Source: Novosphingobium profundi
Lineage (GTDB): Bacteria > Pseudomonadota > Alphaproteobacteria > Sphingomonadales > Sphingomonadaceae
NCBI RefSeq assembly: GCF_020524485.1
Contig: NZ_JAIVLF010000006.1
Span: 310,001 to 374,000, forward strand
DNA: 64,000 bases
Reading direction: 5' to 3'
Below, one piece after another: positions 58,263 to 64,000 of this stretch. The notes below the pieces were generated by a model. That model did no database searches, had not been told where the DNA came from, and saw nothing but the letters and a program-made list of their open reading frames with translations. How positions within the stretch are numbered: position 1 is the first letter of the stretch; each line of letters opens with the position of its first letter. Both the position numbers and the translations under genes were made by a program.

Positions 58263-58331
58263 AATTTGCAACGACGATCCATCACCCTTCACCCGCAAGA
58301 GGAGCTATCCTCCAACTGGAAAGAGTCCTAA

Positions 58332-60728
58332 ATGCCCAGTTTCGCCCAAAGCCTTGAAAAGACCCTGCATTCGGCCCTGTCCCATGCGTCGGAGCGCAGC
58401 CACGAATACGCGACGCTCGAGCACCTGCTGCTCGCGCTGATCGACGACACCGACGCGGCGCAGGTCATGCAGGCATGCGGCGTGGACCTCGGCGACCTGG
58501 GCGATGTGGTACGCCAGTACCTCGACCAGGAATACCAGTCGCTCAAGACCGAGGACAAGGGGGACCCCTCGCCCACAGCCGGGTTCCAGCGCGTGATCCA
58601 GCGTGCGATCCTCCACGTCCAGTCCTCGGGCAAGGACACCGTGACCGGTGCCAACGTGCTGGTCGCCCTGTTCTCCGAGCGTGACAGTTACGCAGTCTAC
58701 TTCCTGCAGCAGCAGGACATGAGCCGCCTCGACGCGGTGAGCTACATCAGCCACGGCATCGGCAAGGGTGGCAAGCGCATCGAGGACCGCAGCGCCAAGG
58801 GCACCGAGGACGCCGCGCCCCAGCCCGAGGAAAAGGCCGAGACCAAGTCCGCGAACAAGAAGGACTCCGCGCTCGACCAGTTCTGCGTCAACCTCAACGA
58901 CAAGGCGCTGAACGGCAAGGTCGACCCGCTGATCGGCCGCGGCCCCGAAGTGGACCGCACGATCCAGATCCTGTGCCGCCGCTCCAAGAACAACCCGCTC
59001 TACGTCGGCGATCCGGGCGTGGGCAAGACCGCCATTGCCGAAGGCTTGGCGCGCAAGATCGTCGAGGACGAGGTCCCCGAGGTCCTCTCCGAGGCGGTGA
59101 TCTATTCGCTCGACATGGGCTCGCTGCTGGCGGGCACGCGCTACCGCGGCGACTTCGAGGAACGCCTCAAGCAGGTCGTCTCCGAACTGGAGAAGATGCC
59201 CCACGCGATCCTCTTCATTGATGAGATCCATACCGTGATCGGTGCTGGCGCGACCAGCGGCGGCGCGATGGATGCCAGCAACCTCCTGAAGCCCGCGCTG
59301 TCGGGCGGCACGATCCGCTGCATCGGCTCGACCACCTACAAGGAATTCCGCAACCACTTCGAGAAGGACCGCGCCCTGCTGCGCCGGTTCCAGAAGATCG
59401 ACGTGAACGAACCCACGGTGGAAGACACGATCAAGATCCTCAAGGGTCTGCGCTCGGCCTTCGAAGACCACCACAAGGTCAAGTACACCCCCGATGCGAT
59501 CAAGACCGCGGTCGAGCTCTCGGCGCGCTACATCAACGACCGCAAGCTGCCCGACAAGGCGATCGACGTGATCGACGAGGTGGGCGCGATGCAGATGCTC
59601 GTCCCGCCCAGCCGCCGCAAGAAGACGATTGGCGCGCGCGAGATCGAGCAGGTCATCGCAACGATGGCACGCATCCCGCCCAAGTCGGTGTCGAAGGACG
59701 ACAAGAAGGCGCTCGAGAACCTCGAACGTGACCTGAAGCGCGTCGTCTTCGGCCAGGACAAGGCCATCGACGTCCTCTCGACCGCGATGAAGCTCAGCCG
59801 TGCGGGTCTGCGCGATCCGGACAAGCCGATCGGCTCGTTCCTGTTCTCGGGCCCCACCGGCGTCGGCAAGACCGAGGTTGCCAAGCAGCTGGCCTCGATC
59901 ATGGGCATTCCGATGCAGCGCTTCGACATGTCCGAGTACATGGAGCGCCATTCGGTCTCGCGCCTGATCGGTGCGCCTCCGGGCTATGTCGGCTTCGACC
60001 AGGGTGGCCTGCTCACCGATGCCATCGACCAGCAGCCGCACTGCGTGCTCCTCCTCGACGAAATCGAGAAGGCGCACCCGGACCTGTTCAACATCCTCCT
60101 GCAGGTGATGGACAACGGCAAGCTGACCGACCACCACGGCAAGACCGTCGACTTCCGCAACGTGGTCCTCATCATGACCACCAACGCGGGCGCTTCGGAC
60201 ATGGCGCGCAACGGCATCGGCTTTGGCGATATCTCGAAGGCGGACGCGGGCGAGGAAGCGGTCAAGAACCTCTTCACCCCCGAATTCCGCAACCGTCTCG
60301 ATGCCATCGTGCCCTTCGCCTACCTTGCCAAGGACACCATCAGCCGCGTCGTCGACAAGTTCATCCTCCAGCTTGAGCTCCAGCTGGCGGACCAGAACGT
60401 GCACATCCAGTTCGACGCGGATGCCCGCGCATGGCTGGGCGACAAGGGCTATGACCGCCTCTACGGCGCGCGTCCGATGGGCCGCGTGATTCAGGAGAAG
60501 GTCAAGCAGCCGCTCGCCGAGGAACTGCTCTTCGGCAAGCTCGCCCACGGCGGCGAGGTCCACGTGACGGTGAAGGACACAAGCAGCCTCAACTTCGAGC
60601 TGACCCCGTCCGCGCCCAAGGTCTCCAAGACCCGCAAGCGCAAGCCGGCCACGAAGAAGGTGCCGCCCAAGACGACCGATCCGGACTCCTCGGCCGATCC
60701 CAAGCCCGAGGCCAGCTCGGACGACTGA
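58332..60728 (+). CDS. clpA: ATP-dependent Clp protease ATP-binding subunit
   Basis: Hexameric AAA+ unfoldase that feeds substrates to ClpP. The 798-residue protein has an N-domain (1-145, with HATLEHLLLALIDD-like EYATLEHLLLALIDDTDAA), AAA-1 with Walker A GDPGVGKT near 226, AAA-2 with Walker A GPTGVGKT near 507, and the IGF-type loop for ClpP docking in RNGIGFGDIS near 630. A Lys/Pro/Ser-rich 40-residue tail (residues about 757-798) is longer than in E. coli ClpA. The usual clpS neighbour is absent upstream. Confidence 0.97.
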   Translation: MPSFAQSLEKTLHSALSHASERSHEYATLEHLLLALIDDTDAAQVMQACGVDLGDLGDVVRQYLDQEYQSLKTEDKGDPSPTAGFQRVIQRAILHVQSSGKDTVTGANVLVALFSERDSYAVYFLQQQDMSRLDAVSYISHGIGKGGKRIEDRSAKGTEDAAPQPEEKAETKSANKKDSALDQFCVNLNDKALNGKVDPLIGRGPEVDRTIQILCRRSKNNPLYVGDPGVGKTAIAEGLARKIVEDEVPEVLSEAVIYSLDMGSLLAGTRYRGDFEERLKQVVSELEKMPHAILFIDEIHTVIGAGATSGGAMDASNLLKPALSGGTIRCIGSTTYKEFRNHFEKDRALLRRFQKIDVNEPTVEDTIKILKGLRSAFEDHHKVKYTPDAIKTAVELSARYINDRKLPDKAIDVIDEVGAMQMLVPPSRRKKTIGAREIEQVIATMARIPPKSVSKDDKKALENLERDLKRVVFGQDKAIDVLSTAMKLSRAGLRDPDKPIGSFLFSGPTGVGKTEVAKQLASIMGIPMQRFDMSEYMERHSVSRLIGAPPGYVGFDQGGLLTDAIDQQPHCVLLLDEIEKAHPDLFNILLQVMDNGKLTDHHGKTVDFRNVVLIMTTNAGASDMARNGIGFGDISKADAGEEAVKNLFTPEFRNRLDAIVPFAYLAKDTISRVVDKFILQLELQLADQNVHIQFDADARAWLGDKGYDRLYGARPMGRVIQEKVKQPLAEELLFGKLAHGGEVHVTVKDTSSLNFELTPSAPKVSKTRKRKPATKKVPPKTTDPDSSADPKPEASSDD

Positions 60729-60764
60729 TCCGGTCCGGCGCGACCGATCCCCAACGCATCACGA

Positions 60765-60796
60765 AGAGCCCGGCCTCCCGCGAGGTCGGGCTCTTC
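60765..60796 (+). terminator. intrinsic terminator after clpA
   Basis: AAGAGCCCGGCCT and AGGTCGGGCTCTT pair with one mismatch around a short loop, 36 bp after the clpA stop. The T-run is short. Confidence 0.8.
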
Positions 60797-60896
60797 TGCG
60801 CTTGGAAGCCTATCCGCGAGGCGATCACTCCCACCCGTTCGGGCCGCCCCCCGCCCAATGCCCATAGCCTGCCCCCACACGACCAACGGGGGAACC

Positions 60897-61838
60897 ATGC
60901 ACATTTCCAAGATCCTGATCGCCGGTACTGCACTTGCAGGCACGGCCCTGTCCCAGCCGGCCTTGGCCGGGGAAAGCGGCCCTGCCGACATGGTGGCGAT
61001 TCCCGCCGGGACCTTCCTGATGGGCTCGACCAAGGCCGAGACCGACGCCGAACAGGCCCTCACCCACCACACCGGCCTTGCCGTCGACGATGATTTCGCA
61101 CCGCGCGAGAAGCCGCAGCACGAAGTGCGCGTGCCCGCCTTCGAGATCGCCGCCACCATGGTCACACGCGGCCAGTTCGCCCGCTTTGTCGCGGCGACCG
61201 GCTACACCGCCAAGGGCTGCTACGCGTACCTCGGCACCAGGTACGGCATGCGCGAGGACGCCGACTGGCAGTCGATCGGCTTCCCCCAGTCCGACCAGCA
61301 CCCGGTCACCTGCGTCAACTACGACGATGCCAGCGCCTATGTATCCTGGCTCTCGCAGGAAACGGGCACGCAATACCGCCTGCCGACCGAGGCCGAATTC
61401 GAGTACGCCACCCGCGCAGGCACCACGACCTCGCGCTACTGGGGCGACGACATCACCCTGCAGTGCGCCTATGCGAACGGCGCGGACATCACCGTACAGG
61501 AACGCGACAGCGACTGGATCACGGCCCAGTGCCATGACGACTACTACGGCCCCTCCCCCGTCGCGACCTTCGCGCCCAACGCCTGGGGCCTCTACGACAT
61601 GATCGGCAATCTCTACCAGCTGGTCGAGGACTGCTGGCACGACACCTACGAAGGCGCCCCCAGCGACGGCAGCGCCTGGACCGATGGCGCAAAGGACGGC
61701 TCGGCCTGCGAAATGCACCCGATCCGTGGCGGCTCGCACAGCCCGCACCCGGGCTCGATGCGCTCGGCCAGCCGGGTGATGACCAACGCGACCCGTTCCG
61801 CCTTCGTGGGCTTCCGGGTGGCGCGTTCGGTGGATTGA
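60897..61838 (+). CDS. exported SUMF1 / formylglycine-generating-enzyme-family protein
   Basis: A 313-residue protein with a signal peptide (to SQPALAG, about residue 25) and the FGE-sulfatase fold: MVAIPAGTFLMGSTKAE, RLPTEAEFEYATRAGTTT, GLYDMIGNLYQLVEDCWHD, and MHPIRGGSHSPHPGSMRSAS. The last motif normally carries the copper-binding cysteine pair of true FGE but has none here, so sulfatase activation is unlikely. The role is unknown. RBS GGGGGAA precedes ATG 60897. Confidence 0.88.
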   Translation: MHISKILIAGTALAGTALSQPALAGESGPADMVAIPAGTFLMGSTKAETDAEQALTHHTGLAVDDDFAPREKPQHEVRVPAFEIAATMVTRGQFARFVAATGYTAKGCYAYLGTRYGMREDADWQSIGFPQSDQHPVTCVNYDDASAYVSWLSQETGTQYRLPTEAEFEYATRAGTTTSRYWGDDITLQCAYANGADITVQERDSDWITAQCHDDYYGPSPVATFAPNAWGLYDMIGNLYQLVEDCWHDTYEGAPSDGSAWTDGAKDGSACEMHPIRGGSHSPHPGSMRSASRVMTNATRSAFVGFRVARSVD

Positions 61839-61859
61839 GAAGGAGGCAGTAAAGGCTTT

Positions 61860-61974
61860 CCGAGGGCCATCGCCCTCGGGCTCCCAAAACTGTCTGCCTC
61901 ACCTTTCGCACGCCAACTTAGCGGAGAAAGGTGAGGTCGCCCATTTTGGGGTCAAGGGGCGATGGCCCCTTGAA
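61860..61974 (+). repeat. 115-bp mosaic repeat, copy 11
   Basis: Full-length forward copy between tandem genes. Both hairpins are perfect, the central arms CCTCACCTTTC/GAAAGGTGAGG pair over 11 bp, and CCCAAAA pairs with TTTTGGG. A pyrimidine tract follows up to the next start codon. Confidence 0.95.
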
Positions 61975-61994
61975 TCTCTCTTTCCTCTTCTCCC

Positions 61995-63065
61995 ATGTCC
62001 GAGAATCCCGACCTGAAGGGAACAAGCGCGCGCGCCTTCCATTGTGACCTAGTGGCGCGCGCGTTTTCCTGGATACGCCCCGAACCCTGGGGGATTCACG
62101 TCGTTCCGGCCGACTGCTGGATCGACCCGGCGCGCGCGGTCGACCGGGCCCTGGTCACGCATGGCCACGCCGACCACGCCCGTGGCGGCCATGGGCAGAC
62201 GTTTGCCACGCCCGAGACTCTCGCGATCATAAAGTTGCGCTACGCAACTTCGGACGGCGCGGTGCCGGTGGCCTACCACGAGACGATCACGCTTCCCGGC
62301 GGGGTGAAGGCCACCTGGATTCCGGCCGGACACGTCCTTGGCTCGGCGCAGATCCTGCTTGAACACGCGGGCGAGCGGATTCTCGTCACCGGTGATTTCA
62401 AACGGCGCCCCGATCCGACCTGCCCGCCCTTCGAAGTCACGCCCTGCGATGTCTTCATCACCGAGGCGACCTTCGGTCTGCCGGTCTTCCGCCATCCCCC
62501 CACACAGCACGAAATTGCCAAGCTGACCGATGCCTTGGCCGCAGAGCCCGAGCGCTGCGTGCTGGTGGGCGCCTACGCCCTGGGCAAGGCGCAACGGGTG
62601 ATCGCCGAACTGCGCGCGGCGGGCCATGCCCAGACCATCTGGCTCCACGGCGCGCTGGAGAAGATGTGCCGTCTCTACGAGGACTTCGGCGTCGATCTGG
62701 GCCCCTTGTCCCTCGTCAGTGACGCACCATCAAAGGACGCGATGGAGGGCCATGTCGTGCTGGCTCCGCCGTCCGCTCTCAACGACCGCTGGAGCCGCCG
62801 CCTGCCCGATCCGCTGACCGCCATGGCCTCGGGCTGGATGCGTGTGCGCCAGCGCGCCCGACAGCGCGGGGTGGAGCTGCCCCTCATCATCTCCGACCAT
62901 GCCGACTGGGACGAGCTCACCCGCACCGTCACCGAAGTTGCTCCACGTGAAACATGGATCACCCACGGCCGCGAGGAAGCCATGCTGCGCTGGTGCGAAC
63001 TGCACCAGAAGAAGGCCCGCGCGCTGGCCCTTGTGGGCTACGAGGACGAAGGGGGCGACGACTGA
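61995..63065 (+). CDS. ligase-associated DNA exonuclease (metallo-beta-lactamase/beta-CASP)
   Basis: A 356-residue protein of the family always paired with a bacterial ATP-dependent DNA ligase. The zinc site is VTHGHADHARGG (HxHxDH, near residues 55-60), then WIPAGHVLGSAQILL, LVTGDFKRRPDP, and a beta-CASP part with ISDHADWDEL and WITHGREEAML. It is an mRNA 3'-processing-factor homologue thought to act in DNA repair. Its start is only about 20 bp after repeat copy 11. The ligase gene begins 1 bp after its stop. Confidence 0.92.
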   Translation: MSENPDLKGTSARAFHCDLVARAFSWIRPEPWGIHVVPADCWIDPARAVDRALVTHGHADHARGGHGQTFATPETLAIIKLRYATSDGAVPVAYHETITLPGGVKATWIPAGHVLGSAQILLEHAGERILVTGDFKRRPDPTCPPFEVTPCDVFITEATFGLPVFRHPPTQHEIAKLTDALAAEPERCVLVGAYALGKAQRVIAELRAAGHAQTIWLHGALEKMCRLYEDFGVDLGPLSLVSDAPSKDAMEGHVVLAPPSALNDRWSRRLPDPLTAMASGWMRVRQRARQRGVELPLIISDHADWDELTRTVTEVAPRETWITHGREEAMLRWCELHQKKARALALVGYEDEGGDD

Positions 63066-63066
63066 C

Positions 63067-64000
63067 ATGGAAGCCTTCGCCGCGCTCCTCGACACGCTGG
63101 TCTATACCCGCAGCCGCAACGCCAAGATCGCCGCCCTCGCGCGCTACCTGCGCGACACGCCCGATCCCGACCGGGGCTATGCGCTGGCCGCCTTGTCCGA
63201 TGGCCTAGACTTTACGGCGGTCAAGGGCAGTACGATCCGCGCGCTGATGCGTGAACGGGTCGATCCCGAACTCTGGACTCTCAGCCGTGACTACGTGGGC
63301 GATAGCGCCGAGACCGCCAGCCTGCTCTGGCCCGAACCGGAGCAGGTTCTTGGCCCGCCTCCGACGGTAGCCCAAGCCGTCGACGCACTGGCCGCGATGA
63401 CGCGCACCACGGTCGCAACCGAACTTCCTGCCCTTCTCGACCGGCTTGACGCCGAGGGACGCTACGCGCTCCTCAAGCTCGCGACAGGCGCCATGCGCAT
63501 CGGCATCTCGGCCCGGCTTGCCAAGACGGCTTTCGCGCAAGCTTTCGATGTGGCGATCGAAGACGTGGAGGAGCACTGGCACGGCCAATCCCCCCCCTAC
63601 ACCGCCCTGTTCGACTGGGCGGCCCATGGCGCGGCCCCGCCCGACACCGAGAACCTGCCCCTCTTCCGCCCCTTCATGCTCGCCCATGCCTTCGAGGCCG
63701 ATGACCTCGACCTCGATGCCTACGTGGCCGAATGGAAATGGGACGGTATCCGCGTGCAGGCGGTCCATGCCCCCGGCGAGAGCGGTACGGGCGAGAGCCG
63801 TCTCTATTCCCGTTCGGGCGACGATATTTCGGCCAGCTTCCCGGAAATCCCGGCCTCGCTCGACGTACCTTGTGTCCTGGATGGCGAGCTGCTCGTGCGC
63901 GGGGAGGCGCAAGGCGGCAAGGAGGGCGGCGCGGCCAGCTTCAACGCGCTACAACAGCGGCTCGGGCGCAAGACCGTCTCGAAGAAGATGCTCCGGGAGG
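63067..64000 (+). CDS. ATP-dependent DNA ligase, partial
   Basis: The first 311 residues of an ATP-dependent ligase of the cisplatin-ligase/LigC type, running off the right edge. The N-terminal DNA-binding domain (1-190, TGAMRIGISARLAKTAFAQAF) precedes the adenylation domain with the active-site lysine in AEWKWDGIRVQAV (KxDG near residue 226) and CVLDGELLV. Together with the exonuclease it forms a two-gene repair module, probably non-essential beside NAD-dependent LigA. Confidence 0.93.
   Translation, partial: MEAFAALLDTLVYTRSRNAKIAALARYLRDTPDPDRGYALAALSDGLDFTAVKGSTIRALMRERVDPELWTLSRDYVGDSAETASLLWPEPEQVLGPPPTVAQAVDALAAMTRTTVATELPALLDRLDAEGRYALLKLATGAMRIGISARLAKTAFAQAFDVAIEDVEEHWHGQSPPYTALFDWAAHGAAPPDTENLPLFRPFMLAHAFEADDLDLDAYVAEWKWDGIRVQAVHAPGESGTGESRLYSRSGDDISASFPEIPASLDVPCVLDGELLVRGEAQGGKEGGAASFNALQQRLGRKTVSKKMLRE

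Noticed and set aside
58305..60563. A 752-codon minus-strand frame opposite clpA
   Set aside because: It is a shadow frame; clpA on the + strand has all Walker and sensor motifs.
1012..61974. CRISPR array
   Set aside because: The repeats are dispersed between genes over the whole window, in both orientations, with no regular spacers.

Overview
The window is a high-GC, densely coding chromosomal segment of an alphaproteobacterium, most likely a sphingomonad of the Novosphingobium/Sphingobium type. This rests on gene content: an SciP-type CtrA inhibitor (34618-34917), a TrcR/DUF1013 cell-cycle regulator (41345-42049), a BamF/DUF3035 lipoprotein with the RPDEF motif (18217-18633), a TonB-dependent receptor coupled to a beta-propeller phytase, a DUF1192 protein, a Coq7 hydroxylase, a DsbB, and the order gpmA-purE-purK-folA-ribF-ileS-lspA-bamF. 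No rRNA, prophage, CRISPR array or transposase gene is visible. One tRNA gene (Thr, anticodon GGT) is present.

Layout. 1-10.6 kb: the end of an outer-membrane barrel gene, phaB, a membrane-anchored LuxR-type regulator, a ribbon-helix-helix protein, murA and galU back to back, DUF2322, a lytic transglycosylase, and a TonB receptor/phytase operon preceded by an array of PhoB-like half-sites. 10.7-18.7 kb: one long + strand block running from glycolysis and purine synthesis to folate, FAD, isoleucyl-tRNA and lipoprotein maturation. 18.7-27.8 kb: an AT-rich one-gene insertion, a CNNM-type membrane protein, an OmpA-like lipoprotein, a receiver-only protein, an inositol-phosphatase-family enzyme, sucC, etfBA and a TonB-C-like protein. 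27.8-34.4 kb: a minus-strand operon of RND pump, membrane-fusion protein, DUF445 and GNAT. 34.6-43.8 kb: sciP, mnmA, a degenerate serine-hydrolase-like lipoprotein, a cation diffusion facilitator, pdxH, a DnaJ protein, trcR, and an M23 peptidase/bactofilin pair. 44.1-54.0 kb: proA, an aldo/keto reductase, nadD-rsfS-rlmH, envC, ctpA, dsbB and coq7. 54.2-64 kb: fabI with yihY, a glutathione transferase, a quinone oxidoreductase, clpA, a SUMF1 protein, and a ligase-associated exonuclease with the first part of its ATP-dependent DNA ligase.

The most striking non-coding feature is a repeat family of ten loci. Each full copy is exactly 115 bp and carries two different terminal hairpins (CCGAGGGC/GCCCTCGG and CAAGGGGC/GCCCCTTG) around a central long inverted repeat. 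Eight of the ten loci lie between convergent genes, two between tandem genes and none between divergent genes. Both hairpins are followed on their outer side by pyrimidine-rich DNA, so the element looks like a mobile or amplified bidirectional terminator. One copy is split by about 0.5 kb of AT-richer DNA holding a single orphan gene, which resembles a one-gene cassette. Other points to check are the PhoB-like array before the phytase operon, palindromic operators before galU and proA, heat-shock-type promoters before clpA and the dnaJ-like gene, and a beta-lactamase-fold protein that has lost catalytic residues.
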